Notes under the pieces: generated by a model | Told to the model about the DNA's origin: nothing | Seen by the model: the letters and a program-made list of their open reading frames with translations, nothing else | Databases searched by the model: none | Position numbers and translations under genes: made by a program | Shown: one piece after another, positions 25,170 through 34,696 of the stretch | How the letters are laid out: each line of letters starts with the position of its first letter | How positions within the stretch are numbered: the first letter of the stretch is position 1 | Source of the DNA: Microbacterium enclense | GTDB taxonomy: Bacteria > Actinomycetota > Actinomycetes > Actinomycetales > Microbacteriaceae | Assembly (NCBI RefSeq): GCF_001456955.1 | Contig: NZ_KQ758469.1 | Coordinates: 427,304 to 491,303, forward strand | Direction: 5' to 3' | DNA length: 64,000 nucleotides

Positions 25170-26715
25170 GACCCCTGCGTCACCAGGTGAGCACCTGGTG
25201 GAGGTGCGTACCGCCGATGGAAGGCGGTACCTCGGCGTGCAGCTCTCCAACTCCGCACGGTTCCTCGGCATCCCTTACGCAGCAGCGCCCATCGGGAACC
25301 TGCGATTCCATCGACCCGCCGCCGCTCCCATAACGGAGCACGTCCACAACTCGACGAACGCAGGCGCGACACCGCAGCTCATGCCTTTCGCGGAGACCAC
25401 AACGATCCCCGAGCCCAGCGTCGGCGGCGACGACATCCTCAACCTGAACGTCTTCACCCCCGCTCCCGGCGACACGCAGGCGCGGATGCCCGTCCTGGTG
25501 TGGATCCATGGGGGCGGGTTTTTCTCTGGATCCCCCATCAGCCCCTGGTACGACGGGCGGGCCTTCAATAGAGATGGTGTCGTCGTCGTCACCGTCGCCT
25601 ACCGCCTGGGCTTCGACGGGTTCGGTTGGATGACCGATGCGCCGCTGAACCGGGGGATCCTCGATCAGATCGCCGCCCTGACGTGGGTCCACGAACACAT
25701 CCATCATTTCGGCGGCGACCCAGACGCGGTGACCATCGCAGGTCAATCGGCAGGGGCGGCCAGTGTCCTCGCACTGCTGACCTCCCCACACGCCGAGGGG
25801 CTGTTCCATCGAGCCATCAGCCAGTCCGGGGCCATCCCGCATCAGAGCATCCAACGCGCACGCCAGGCAGGCCAGTCGTTCGCCGCTGCCCTCCGTGTGG
25901 AGCCGTCAACGAGGGGCTGGCGGTCTATATCGCGCTGGGACGTGGCATCGAAGGAGCGCGCGCACAACGAGGAGCGTGCGTCTCGTCGGCGCCTCGTCGA
26001 ACGGCTACAGGCGGCACAGGACGGGCAGCCCTTCTGGGACCTGGCCTTCATGCCCGTTGTCGACGGTGACGTCGTACTCGACGGCGAGCTCGCAATCGGT
26101 GGCGGAACCGGGAGCCAAGTTCCACTCCTGCTCGGAGCGACCGCGCACGAGATCTCGCGCCCGAGCGAAGCCGGCGCGATAACGGCTGAAGACCTGCGGC
26201 GCGCCGGCGTGAGCAGCCACGCTCGAAACGGTCTCGTCCATCACGCCGGTGCTGGCGAGCAGTGGATCGAATCGCAACTGGAAAGCGAGCTCGCCTTTCG
26301 AGGTCCCACTGCCCGCGCCGCCGCGGTACGCGCGAAAGGGGGTGCTGGTGAGCGCACGTGGCTCTACGACTTCCGACAACCTTCCACCCGGTCAGGACGC
26401 GCTGAGCACTGTCATGACGTCCCGTACGTGTTCGATCTCCTGAGCGCCGTCGGCGTCGAAGAAAGTCTGGGACGCGGGTGCCCGCAACCCGTCGCAGACG
26501 CAATGCACGGCGACTGGGTTTCCTTCGTCAAGTCGGGCCGGGCTTCGTGGTCGCCGGTGTCCATGGGCGGGCTGGGCGCCTTCCACTACTCCGACAACGA
26601 ACACGGTTTCCGCACTGACTCCTACGAGCTGTCCGCATCGCTGGGACTGGTGGATACAGCAGGGTTGCGCTCGCGCCTGGTCACGGACAGATCACAGCTC
26701 GAAAGCCGCGCTTGA
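25162..26715 (+). CDS. Type-B carboxylesterase
   Basis: This 517-aa alpha/beta-hydrolase of the carboxylesterase/cholinesterase family shows FLGIPYAAAPIGNLRF near the N-terminus, the oxyanion-hole motif VWIHGGGF, DQIAALTWVHEHIHHFGGDP and the nucleophile Ser196 in AGQSAGA. The catalytic His is probably in RAEHCHDVPYVFD. There is no signal peptide, so it is intracellular. It may hydrolyse acyl esters on sugars or aromatic moieties (inference from the locus). ATG 25162 overlaps the GH43 end by 8 nt; the ribosome site is weak, so coupling is likely. Confidence 0.8.
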   Translation: MPKTPASPGEHLVEVRTADGRRYLGVQLSNSARFLGIPYAAAPIGNLRFHRPAAAPITEHVHNSTNAGATPQLMPFAETTTIPEPSVGGDDILNLNVFTPAPGDTQARMPVLVWIHGGGFFSGSPISPWYDGRAFNRDGVVVVTVAYRLGFDGFGWMTDAPLNRGILDQIAALTWVHEHIHHFGGDPDAVTIAGQSAGAASVLALLTSPHAEGLFHRAISQSGAIPHQSIQRARQAGQSFAAALRVEPSTRGWRSISRWDVASKERAHNEERASRRRLVERLQAAQDGQPFWDLAFMPVVDGDVVLDGELAIGGGTGSQVPLLLGATAHEISRPSEAGAITAEDLRRAGVSSHARNGLVHHAGAGEQWIESQLESELAFRGPTARAAAVRAKGGAGERTWLYDFRQPSTRSGRAEHCHDVPYVFDLLSAVGVEESLGRGCPQPVADAMHGDWVSFVKSGRASWSPVSMGGLGAFHYSDNEHGFRTDSYELSASLGLVDTAGLRSRLVTDRSQLESRA

Positions 26716-26740
26716 CCGCTAGCGCATTTCATGTCATCTT
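26712..26740 (+). promoter_or_regulatory. Promoter of the ABC importer operon
   Basis: TTGACC (26712-26717), 17 bp, CATCTT (26735-26740), followed 5 bp later by the paired operator. The -35 box overlaps the end of the esterase gene. Confidence 0.6.
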
Positions 26741-26745
26741 CGTGT

Positions 26746-26769
26746 AGAACGTTCTTTAGATAACGTTCT
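26746..26769 (+). promoter_or_regulatory. Paired LacI-type operator
   Basis: AGAACGTTCT and GATAACGTTCT place two AACGTT centres 14 bp apart, as at 17430-17453. It lies between the promoter and the substrate-binding protein gene. Confidence 0.7.
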
Positions 26770-26806
26770 CCACACCCGCACTGCTTGCACCCAACGGAGG
26801 GTATCC

Positions 26807-28093
26807 ATGCGCACCACTCGCAAAGTCGCCGCGGCGCTGACCGTCGGAGCCGTCGCTCTGACCGCCGCAGGCTGCTCCTCGGCCTCGTCCGGATCCGGCG
26901 ACGCTCAGAGCATCACCATCTGGCACAACTCGGCCGACAACGACGGCATCATGGCGCTGTACGAAGGCTTCACCGCCGAAACCGGAATCCAGGTCAACCT
27001 GGAAGCGATCCCGGCCGACGGCTTCGAAACCGCCGTCACGACCAAGTGGGCCACCGGCGACCGTCCCGACGTCCTCGAGTACCACCCCACCGCCAGCGCC
27101 CTCGCGCTTCTGAACGCCTCGCAGAACATGCAGGACCTGTCGGACATGGAGTTCGTCGGTAAGTCCGGCTCGCTGTACGAGCAGGCCGGAAATCTCAACG
27201 GCACCGTGTACGCCGCGATCACCGGTTTCCCGAGCATCTTCGGCATCTTCTTCAACAAGGAGGTGCTCGCAAGCGCGGGCGTGGAGGCTCCCCAGACCTT
27301 CGACGAGCTGATCACCTCGTGCGGCGCGCTCAAGAGCGCCGGCGTCGTGCCCTTCTACGAGTCGGGCGGCAGCCAGTGGCCGACCCAGATCCTGCCGTTC
27401 CTCTACATGGCGGATGAGAACGAAGGCAACGAGCTCGGGTACGCGTTCTCGCACAACGAGAAGCAGCTGAACGGCGAGGACAGCCCGTTCGTCGCCGGTC
27501 TGGACAAGTACCTCGCGGTCCGCGACGCGTGCTTCGACCCGAACTACACCACCGGCACGTTCGAGAACGCCATCGCCGAGGTCTATGCCGGCACCGCCGC
27601 CATGACCGCTCTGCACTCGGACACCTACAACCTGTGGGTCGACGCCGCCGGTGGCGACGAGGACGCCCTCTCCGCAGCCGTCGGGTTCGCCGGCCTGTCG
27701 AAGGACAGCGCGACCGCGGCGTTCGGTCCCGGCCCCCTCGGCAGCTACATGGCGCCGAAGACCGGCGACGCCGGCAAGGAAGCCGCCGCCAAGCAGTTCA
27801 TCGAGTACGCCACGGGCAAGGGCTACGCAGACCTGATCGCCACCAACGAGGCGTTCCCCGTCATCGAGGGCTACGACGCTCCCGCTGGCGCCGGTGAGCT
27901 CAAGCTCGCGTTCAAGGCCGCCTACGACGACGGTGCAACCATCGGCTCGACCGGTGACATCGCGGGCTTCGACAACTTCCCCGCGGAGGTCAGCCGACTG
28001 CTCGCGGGCGAGATCACAGCTCAGCAGCTCGCCGACGCGATGCAGGCCAACGTCGACCGTGCGTCCAAGGCGGCAGGCGTCGAAGGATGGTAA
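26807..28093 (+). CDS. Sugar ABC transporter, substrate-binding lipoprotein
   Basis: The 428-aa product is an extracellular solute-binding protein of family 1. It has a lipoprotein signal (MRTTRKVAAALTVGAVAL, then TAAGC), TIWHNSADNDGIMALYEGF at the N-terminal lobe, and TKWATGDRPDVLEYHPTA. It should capture oligosaccharides or glycosides outside the cell for the two permeases that follow. GGAGGG lies 5 nt before the ATG. The 7-nt overlap with the next gene couples them. The operator upstream places it in the LacI regulon. Confidence 0.88.
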   Translation: MRTTRKVAAALTVGAVALTAAGCSSASSGSGDAQSITIWHNSADNDGIMALYEGFTAETGIQVNLEAIPADGFETAVTTKWATGDRPDVLEYHPTASALALLNASQNMQDLSDMEFVGKSGSLYEQAGNLNGTVYAAITGFPSIFGIFFNKEVLASAGVEAPQTFDELITSCGALKSAGVVPFYESGGSQWPTQILPFLYMADENEGNELGYAFSHNEKQLNGEDSPFVAGLDKYLAVRDACFDPNYTTGTFENAIAEVYAGTAAMTALHSDTYNLWVDAAGGDEDALSAAVGFAGLSKDSATAAFGPGPLGSYMAPKTGDAGKEAAAKQFIEYATGKGYADLIATNEAFPVIEGYDAPAGAGELKLAFKAAYDDGATIGSTGDIAGFDNFPAEVSRLLAGEITAQQLADAMQANVDRASKAAGVEGW

Positions 28094-29016
28094 TCACCTC
28101 CATCGAGGCGGACCGCACGACCGAAAAGGGGGCCCGCCGTTCTCGGCGGGCCCCCGCTCGTCGCGGCGGGTGGGCGTGGTTCATCGTCCCCTCCTTCATC
28201 CTCGTCGCGATCTTCTTCCTGCTCCCGTTCTTGCTGAACATCCCGTTCGCGTTCTCCGGCTGGTCTTCCTTCAGCAACAACATCCCGTTCGTCGGATTCG
28301 AGAACTTCGAGCTCTTGTTCGCCAGTGGCAAGCTGCAAGGCGCCATCGGAGTCACGCTGGCCTACGCGGTCATCGCCATGACCATCCAGAACGTCGTCGC
28401 AATGTCACTCGCTCTGACCCTGCGCAACACCTCCCGCGTCAACGGGTTCTTCCGCAGCTTCTTCTTCATCCCGGTGCTCATCTCCCCGCTCGCCGCCGGC
28501 TACATCTGGCGAGCCATCGTCGCTCCCGAGGGACCGCTGAACGGCGCGATCTCATGGGCGATTCCCGGGTTCGAGTTCGGGTGGCTCGGGGAACCCGGCT
28601 TCGCTCTCTTCACCGTCGCATTCATCGACGCCTGGAAGTGGAGCGGCATCGCAACGCTGGTCTACATCGCCGGATTGAACAGCATCCCCGCCTCGCTGCT
28701 GGAGGCGGCCGAGATCGACGGCGCAGGTCCTGTGAAGCGCTTCTTCCGCATCCAGTTCCCCCTGCTGGCCCCCGCCTTCACCTTCAACGTGGCGACCACC
28801 CTGATCGGCGCTCTGAGCGCGTACGACATCATCGCCTCCACCACCTCGGGTGGCCCAGGCTCTGCCACCACGACCCTGAACGTGCTGCTCCAACGAGACT
28901 TCGGCGCCGGGTTCCTCGGGTCGGCCAGCGCCATCGGCCTGACCGTCACCGTCATCGTCGTCGCCATCGCCGTGCCCCTTGTGGCCTGGCTCCGCAAGAG
29001 GGAGATCGCCGCATGA
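28087..29016 (+). CDS. Sugar ABC transporter permease, MalF/UgpA type
   Basis: The 309-aa integral membrane protein has six predicted helices and the cytoplasmic EAA loop EAAEIDGAGPVKRFFRIQFP that docks the ATPase. The N-terminal 30 residues are basic (RRSRRAPARRGG), as in many actinobacterial permeases. It pairs with the second permease, whose ATG overlaps its stop. No ATP-binding gene is in the operon, so it probably uses a shared MsiK-type ATPase encoded elsewhere. Confidence 0.88.
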   Translation: MVITSIEADRTTEKGARRSRRAPARRGGWAWFIVPSFILVAIFFLLPFLLNIPFAFSGWSSFSNNIPFVGFENFELLFASGKLQGAIGVTLAYAVIAMTIQNVVAMSLALTLRNTSRVNGFFRSFFFIPVLISPLAAGYIWRAIVAPEGPLNGAISWAIPGFEFGWLGEPGFALFTVAFIDAWKWSGIATLVYIAGLNSIPASLLEAAEIDGAGPVKRFFRIQFPLLAPAFTFNVATTLIGALSAYDIIASTTSGGPGSATTTLNVLLQRDFGAGFLGSASAIGLTVTVIVVAIAVPLVAWLRKREIAA

Positions 29017-29918
29017 GCGCTGCAACCCTGACCGAACCGACCGTCACGTCCTCGCCCCGTCACCAAGAGACGCAGCGCAAGCGCCGCACGCGTCCCCGCC
29101 CCATCGTCTGGCTGCGCTACAGCATCCTCAGCGTCTTCGCGTTGCTGTGGATCGGCGTTCCGCTGTGGATGCTGCTCGTCAACTCCTTTAAGCGCGAAGG
29201 CGAGGCGGCACAGCTGTCACTCGCTCTGCCGACCGAGTGGGCCATCGACTACAACTACGGCGCCGTCTTCACCGAGGGCAACTACCTGACCGGTCTGCGG
29301 AACACCCTCCTGGTGACCGTTCCGACCGTCCTGGTCGTACTCCTCCTCGGCTCACTCGCCGCGTGGGGGTACGCACGAAGCAGCAAGCGACTCACACAGT
29401 TCTTCTTCTACCTGTGCGCGCTGTCGATTCTCCTGCCGCCCGCGGTTATCCCCACCATCTTCATCCTCAGCACTCTCAACCTGGACGGGAGCCTGTGGGG
29501 ATACGCGCTGATGAACATCGGCACGAGGCTCGGCTTCGTCATCTTCCTGACAACCGGGTTCATACGCGGCATGCCCACCGAGCTTGAGGAAGCGGCTGCC
29601 ATCGACGGAGCTACCCGTCTGCGCACCTTCTTCTCCGTCCTCCTCCCGCTTCTGCGTCCGATCCTGTTCGTCGCCGCCGTCATCATGGTCATCGGCGTCT
29701 GGAACGACTACTTCTTCGCACTGCTGCTGCTGCGCTCCGCCGAAAACGCCACCCTCCCGTTGACGCTTTTCCAGTTCGCTTCGTCGTCCTTCATCGGCGT
29801 CAAGTGGAACTTCGTCTTCGCGCACGTGGTGATGACGAGCCTCCCGCTCATCCTCGTCTACCTGGTTGCACAGCGTCAGGTTCTCGCCGGACTCACCGAG
29901 GGTGGCCTGAAGGGATGA
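29013..29918 (+). CDS. Sugar ABC transporter permease, MalG/UgpE type
   Basis: The 301-aa protein has six predicted helices and the EAA loop LEEAAAIDGATRLRTFFSVL. ATG 29013 overlaps the previous stop by 4 nt, and its own stop overlaps the rhamnosidase start. It is the second half of the import channel. Confidence 0.88.
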   Translation: MSAATLTEPTVTSSPRHQETQRKRRTRPRPIVWLRYSILSVFALLWIGVPLWMLLVNSFKREGEAAQLSLALPTEWAIDYNYGAVFTEGNYLTGLRNTLLVTVPTVLVVLLLGSLAAWGYARSSKRLTQFFFYLCALSILLPPAVIPTIFILSTLNLDGSLWGYALMNIGTRLGFVIFLTTGFIRGMPTELEEAAAIDGATRLRTFFSVLLPLLRPILFVAAVIMVIGVWNDYFFALLLLRSAENATLPLTLFQFASSSFIGVKWNFVFAHVVMTSLPLILVYLVAQRQVLAGLTEGGLKG

Positions 29919-32233
29919 TCTCGACAGCTGTCCGCTCCGCGGACCTCAGCGGCAGCCTGCCCGAATGGCGTGCCAAGCCGGTCGGAACGGGTGACTCAAA
30001 CGTTCCCGTGCCGCTCATCCGGGGCCACTTCGACCTCCTCACGGTGCCGGACGACGCTGTCGTGAGATCCACGTTCCTCGGCATCGGCAAGCTCCGCATC
30101 AACGGTGTCATCGTCGGTGACGAAGTCCTGGAACCGGGATGGCAGAGCTACACCCACCGCCTCGTGTACCGCGTCCACCAGGTCGCAGACCTCCTCCGCA
30201 TCGGCGAGAACGTCATCGAAGCGGAAGTGGCCCCCGGCTGGTTCAGCGGACGCATCGGCTTCTTCGGACAGCGGGACGTCTACGGCGCCCACCGGGCCGT
30301 CATCGCTCAACTCGACATCTTCGAGGATGGTCGGTGGCGCACAGTCGCCGCGACCGATGAGACGTGGACTTGGCAACCCGGCCCCACGCTGAGCGCCGAG
30401 CTCTACGACGGGGAGACCTACGACGCCCGCATCGCAGCTGACAGCGACCGGGTCGCGGCCCCCGCGCCGGTGGACACCGTGGACTACGACCTCGACCTCC
30501 TCGAGGAGCGTGCGGCACCGCCCGTCAGACGCATCCGCACCCTTCGCCCCACCCGCATCTTCACCTCCCCCTCGGGGAAGACCCTGGTGGACTTCGGACG
30601 CAACATCGTCGGGTGGGCTCGTATCCGCGTTTCCGGTCCGGAAGGCACGGAGGTGCGACTGCAGCACGCCGAGGTGCTCGAAAACGGCGAGTTGGGGACC
30701 CGACCTCTCCGGTCCGCGAAGGCGACCGACCGGTACGTTCTCGCGGGCACAGGACCCGAGGAATGGGAGCCCAGCTTCACGTATCACGGGTTCCGCTACC
30801 TGCAGGTCGACGGATGGCCGACAGGGGACGTGCGCGTCGAGGACCTCGAAGCCGTCGTGATCTCCACCGACCTGCGGCGCACCGGATGGTTCCGTACGAG
30901 TTTCGAGCCCCTGGCGCAGCTGCACAGAAACGTTGTTGCGAGCACGGAGGGGAACTTCGTCAGCATCCCCACGGACTGCCCGCAACGAGACGAGCGTCTC
31001 GGGTGGACGGGCGATGTCGCAGTCTTCGCCCCCACCGCCGAGTACCTCTTCGACTCCTCCGAGTTCCTCCGCAGCTGGCTGGCCGACGTCGCGCTGGAAC
31101 AGCGAGCCAACGGCGCCATCCCCAACTTCGTTCCCGAAATCCCATTCCCCCCGGGTTCGGAGAAGATCCACGGACAGTTCGGTGACATCCACCCGGCCGT
31201 CTGGGGTGACGCCATCACCCTCGTTCCCTGGGCCGTCTACAACTCCACCGGGGACCCCCGCTACCTCGCCCACGTGTACGAAAGCATGTGCAACTGGGTC
31301 GACGGTGTTGCCCAGGTCGCGGGCCCTGGATACATCCGGCGGGAAGGATTTCAGTTCGGGGACTGGCTTGACCCCGTCGCGCCCCCCGAGGACCCCGCGG
31401 GTGGAAGCACCGACCCCGCTCTGGTGGCGACCGCCTACTTCGCGCACTCAGCGCGGCTCGTCGCGGACGCCGCGCAGGTGCTGGGGCGAGTCGATGATGA
31501 AGCGCGTTACCGCACGCTTGCCGATGCGGTCCGTGCAGCGTTCCGCGCCGAGTTCGTCGACGCGACCGGCCGCATGACCAGCCACTCCCAGACCGCTTAC
31601 GCCATTGCCCTGCGTCTCGGGCTGCTCGAGACGCCCAAACAGATTGACGGTGCCGGTCAGGCCCTCGCAGAGCTGGTGCGCGCGGGTGGACACGTCATCG
31701 GTACAGGATTCGTCGGCACCCCGCTCGTGCTCGATGCTCTCACCGACGCGGGCGAGATCGACGACGCATATCGGCTCCTCCTCAACGAGGAACGGCCGTC
31801 ATGGCTCTACGCGGTGTCCCTGGGTGCCACCACCATCTGGGAACGCTGGGACAGCATGTTGCCGGACGGCTCCATCAACCCCGGAGAGATGACGAGCTTC
31901 AACCATTTCGCTTTCGGAGCTGTCGCGGACTGGCTGCATCGCACAGTCGCCGGTCTCCAGCCGGCGGCACCGGGATGGGAACGCATCCGCATCGCCCCGC
32001 GGCCCCGCCTGCCGCTTCGAGACGCGGGCGCGACCCACCTGACGCCATTCGGGGAGGCATCGCTGGACTGGGAAGTGTCCGGCGGGCACCTCAACATGCA
32101 GGTGACCGTCCCCCCGGGCACCGTTGCGGAGGTAGACCTCGAGGGCATCGAACCCTACGAGTTGGGGCAGGGGGTCCACTCGCTCAGCGTCACCGCGCCG
32201 GCGACGTACGTCGAGGTGGCCGAGGTCGGATGA
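29915..32233 (+). CDS. Alpha-L-rhamnosidase, GH78
   Basis: The 772-aa protein has the bacterial GH78 order: N-terminal beta domains (GIGKLRINGVIVGDEVLEPG, PGWQSYTHR), an (alpha/alpha)6 barrel with the signature TDCPQRDERLGWTGD (Glu360 in DER is the likely general acid) and WERWDS (Glu643, likely base), and a C-terminal beta domain. It cleaves terminal alpha-L-rhamnose from glycosides. It lacks a signal peptide and sits in the importer operon (ATGA overlap), so it acts on imported substrate. The released rhamnose would feed the rha operon 8 kb downstream. Confidence 0.9.
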   Translation: MISTAVRSADLSGSLPEWRAKPVGTGDSNVPVPLIRGHFDLLTVPDDAVVRSTFLGIGKLRINGVIVGDEVLEPGWQSYTHRLVYRVHQVADLLRIGENVIEAEVAPGWFSGRIGFFGQRDVYGAHRAVIAQLDIFEDGRWRTVAATDETWTWQPGPTLSAELYDGETYDARIAADSDRVAAPAPVDTVDYDLDLLEERAAPPVRRIRTLRPTRIFTSPSGKTLVDFGRNIVGWARIRVSGPEGTEVRLQHAEVLENGELGTRPLRSAKATDRYVLAGTGPEEWEPSFTYHGFRYLQVDGWPTGDVRVEDLEAVVISTDLRRTGWFRTSFEPLAQLHRNVVASTEGNFVSIPTDCPQRDERLGWTGDVAVFAPTAEYLFDSSEFLRSWLADVALEQRANGAIPNFVPEIPFPPGSEKIHGQFGDIHPAVWGDAITLVPWAVYNSTGDPRYLAHVYESMCNWVDGVAQVAGPGYIRREGFQFGDWLDPVAPPEDPAGGSTDPALVATAYFAHSARLVADAAQVLGRVDDEARYRTLADAVRAAFRAEFVDATGRMTSHSQTAYAIALRLGLLETPKQIDGAGQALAELVRAGGHVIGTGFVGTPLVLDALTDAGEIDDAYRLLLNEERPSWLYAVSLGATTIWERWDSMLPDGSINPGEMTSFNHFAFGAVADWLHRTVAGLQPAAPGWERIRIAPRPRLPLRDAGATHLTPFGEASLDWEVSGGHLNMQVTVPPGTVAEVDLEGIEPYELGQGVHSLSVTAPATYVEVAEVG

Positions 32234-33459
32234 CGCGAAGCAATCCTCGGTCGGTCCTCGCTCGCCGGTCGCCCGCGGCTCTGGTCTTCATCCTCGGACC
32301 GCTGGTGATGCTGGGGTCGTTGACGACGGACCTTTACCTCCCGGCATTCCCCGCCATCACCAGCGAGCTGGGGACCTCGCGAGAGCTCGTGCAGTTGACC
32401 GTCGCAGCATCGCTCATCGGTGTCGCTGCAGGCCAACTCATCGGTGGAGCATGGAGCGACGTCATCGGACGGCGCGTACCGCTTCTAGCGGGTACCGCCG
32501 TGCACGTGGCGGCGAGCATCGGCATCGCGTTGAGCGCTGACATCGGACAGCTGCTGACGCTACGAGTCGTGCAGGGAGCCGGAGCCGCGGCCGCGAGCGT
32601 CGTGGCCATGGCGATTGCGCGGGACGTCGTGTCCGGTGCGCCTCTGGTGAGGCTGCTGGCTCGACTCGCTCTTTTCAGTGGGTTGGCGCCGGTGGTGGCG
32701 CCGTTTCTCGGTTCGCTCCTGCTCTACGCATTCGACTGGCGGGGGTTGTTCGCAGTCCTCGGTGCGTACGGAGTCGCCGTTGCGGTCCTGTGCCTTATCG
32801 CGCTGCCGGAAACGCGCCGCGCCGCTCCGAAACCGGAACCGGCCCTACAGCGATACAGGGCCGTGCTCACCGACCGGGTCTTCCTCGGCGCTGTCATCCT
32901 CGGAGCGATGGGTTGCACCGCAGTGTTCTCATACGTCGCGGCCTCCTCGTTCATCTTTCAGGACGTTCACCAGCTCAGCAGCCAGGTGTACGCCGCGGTA
33001 TTTGCGGTGAACGCTGCTGCGTTCGCAATCGGATCTCAGGTCGCCTCGCGAGTCGTCACCCGCACCACCCCGGGAACGGCCCTGGGGATAGCGCTGCCCG
33101 TCTGGCTGGCAGCTGGTGGTGCACTCGTGGTCGTCGACCTGACCCACGCCAATTGGGTGTGGCTCACCGTCGCCTCATTCGCGTTCCTCGCTGCCGCCGG
33201 AATGGCAATGCCGGTCGCGCAGGTACTGGGCATGTCGACTCATGGGGATCGCGCGGGAACAGCGGCCGCCGTCCTCGGTGCAGCCAACTTCGCTGTGGCC
33301 GGCTTGGTGTCGCCGCTCGCGGCGGTTGCCGCGCCTACTCCACAGGCCGCTCTCGGCATCGCCGTGATGGTGACGGCCACCATCGCCATCTGCGCGTGTC
33401 TGCTGCTACGTTCCCGGTTGACCAGCGCGTCCGACCGGAGCGACGCGGTGGCGGCATGA
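32230..33459 (+). CDS. MFS transporter, Bcr/CflA drug-efflux type
   Basis: This 409-aa 12-helix transporter shows TTDLYLPAFPAITSELG in helix 1 and GQLIGGAWSDVIGRRVPLL after helix 2 (motif A), characteristic of Bcr/CflA proton antiporters. It is translationally coupled to the rhamnosidase (ATGA). In this context it may expel the aglycone, often an antimicrobial phenol or terpenoid, released inside the cell; this is inference. Rhamnose or glycoside uptake is a less likely role for this subfamily. Confidence 0.8.
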   Translation: MTRSNPRSVLARRSPAALVFILGPLVMLGSLTTDLYLPAFPAITSELGTSRELVQLTVAASLIGVAAGQLIGGAWSDVIGRRVPLLAGTAVHVAASIGIALSADIGQLLTLRVVQGAGAAAASVVAMAIARDVVSGAPLVRLLARLALFSGLAPVVAPFLGSLLLYAFDWRGLFAVLGAYGVAVAVLCLIALPETRRAAPKPEPALQRYRAVLTDRVFLGAVILGAMGCTAVFSYVAASSFIFQDVHQLSSQVYAAVFAVNAAAFAIGSQVASRVVTRTTPGTALGIALPVWLAAGGALVVVDLTHANWVWLTVASFAFLAAAGMAMPVAQVLGMSTHGDRAGTAAAVLGAANFAVAGLVSPLAAVAAPTPQAALGIAVMVTATIAICACLLLRSRLTSASDRSDAVAA

Positions 33460-33492
33460 GGGATCTCTCTGCGCAATTCTCACCCGCTTCGG

Positions 33493-33502
33493 ATAACGTT
33501 CT
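33493..33502 (+). promoter_or_regulatory. LacI-type operator before the lacI-family gene
   Basis: ATAACGTTCT is identical to the right half of the paired sites at 17430 and 26746. Its place 56 bp before the regulator gene suggests autoregulation. Confidence 0.6.
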
Positions 33503-33557
33503 ATTGCGCGTCCGGCCGAAACGGCCGGAGTAGCCCGGGCGCGACTGGAGGGGCACA

Positions 33558-34598
33558 ATGACATCGTCGACAATGGGGCCGACACGGCAGAAGCGCGCGA
33601 CCATCGTCGACGTCGCTCATCATGCGGGCGTTTCGACCGCATCCGCGTCAAAGGTTCTTCGAAACGCATACGGCGTCAGTGACGCCATGCGGGAGCGGGT
33701 GCAGGCGTCCATGGACGCCCTCGGCTACCGTCCACACCGACCCGCGCGCGGGATGCGTGGTCAGACCTTCACCGTTGGCATGATGGCCTCGGATATCGAG
33801 AACCCGTTCTTCAGCATCATCGCGGACGGCATCACCAGCGTCCTCAAGACCGAAAACTACGAGCTGCTGATCTCCACCGGTGGCTACGACAGTGCGTCCC
33901 AAAATGCTTCCGTCGACGCCCTCATCGACCACCAGATGGACGGGCTCATCCTCATCGCGCCCGTCGTATCCGGTGCGGACCTGGAACGCATCGCACGCGA
34001 CATCCCCCTCGTCGTCGTGGGTCGGCACAGCAGTAGCGCAGCCCTCGACTCCGTCTCCGGCGACGACGACCTCGGATCAGCTCTCGTCGTCGACCACCTC
34101 GTTGAGCTTGGTCACCGCCGCATCGCCTTCGTCGCGAACCATCAGGACCAGCTTGAACCGGACCGCCCGGAGAGCGTCCGATTGGCCGGGTTCCTCGGCG
34201 CGATGGACCGGCATGGTTTGGGCGGCGAGGCGGTCGTCATCGACTCGCGTTGGAGCCTGGAGGGAGGGCGGGAAGCGGCACGTATCGCCGACACCCTCGA
34301 GCACCCACCCACAGCCGTGGTCGCCGGCGCCGACGTCACGGCTCTCGGAATGCTCAGCGAGTTGTGGGAGACGGGGCGATCCGCCCCGGCGGCGTACTCG
34401 CTCGCGGGTTACGACAACTCACGCACCTCCTCAATCGGGCCCATCGCGCTCACAACGGTGGACCAGTCTGGCTTCGAGATGGGCCAAGCAGTGGGACGCC
34501 TCCTCCTGGAGCGCATTTCGGGCCGGACAGAGTCAACACACCTGCTCCTAGAGCCGCAGCTGGTTCCGCGGGCAACCACTGCCGCGCCCGCTGTATAA
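33558..34598 (+). CDS. LacI-family regulator of the glycoside locus
   Basis: This 346-aa repressor has the LacI HTH at residues 15-37 (TIVDVAHHAGVSTASASKVL), a hinge helix (RPHRPARGM) and a periplasmic-binding-protein-like sensor domain (VGMMASDIENPFFSIIADG). ATG 33558 has GGAGG 6 nt upstream. AACGTT-centred palindromes, as expected for LacI proteins with a central CpG, occur before this gene, the secreted hydrolase, the divergent GH3/GH43 pair and the importer operon. The inducer is unknown, probably a sugar or glycoside from the pathway. Confidence 0.88.
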   Translation: MTSSTMGPTRQKRATIVDVAHHAGVSTASASKVLRNAYGVSDAMRERVQASMDALGYRPHRPARGMRGQTFTVGMMASDIENPFFSIIADGITSVLKTENYELLISTGGYDSASQNASVDALIDHQMDGLILIAPVVSGADLERIARDIPLVVVGRHSSSAALDSVSGDDDLGSALVVDHLVELGHRRIAFVANHQDQLEPDRPESVRLAGFLGAMDRHGLGGEAVVIDSRWSLEGGREAARIADTLEHPPTAVVAGADVTALGMLSELWETGRSAPAAYSLAGYDNSRTSSIGPIALTTVDQSGFEMGQAVGRLLLERISGRTESTHLLLEPQLVPRATTAAPAV

Positions 34599-34696
34599 CT
34601 CGCAGTCGCAATCGGACGAGAGTCCGACGCGCAGCGAGCGTCTCGCTGCCGGAACCTCGACTCGCATTCGGAGGTCGTTGCCGTGATGCTCTTTGT

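Noticed and set aside
32230..33459. MFS gene as the rhamnose importer
   Set aside because: Its motifs fit the Bcr/CflA efflux group better than sugar symporters.
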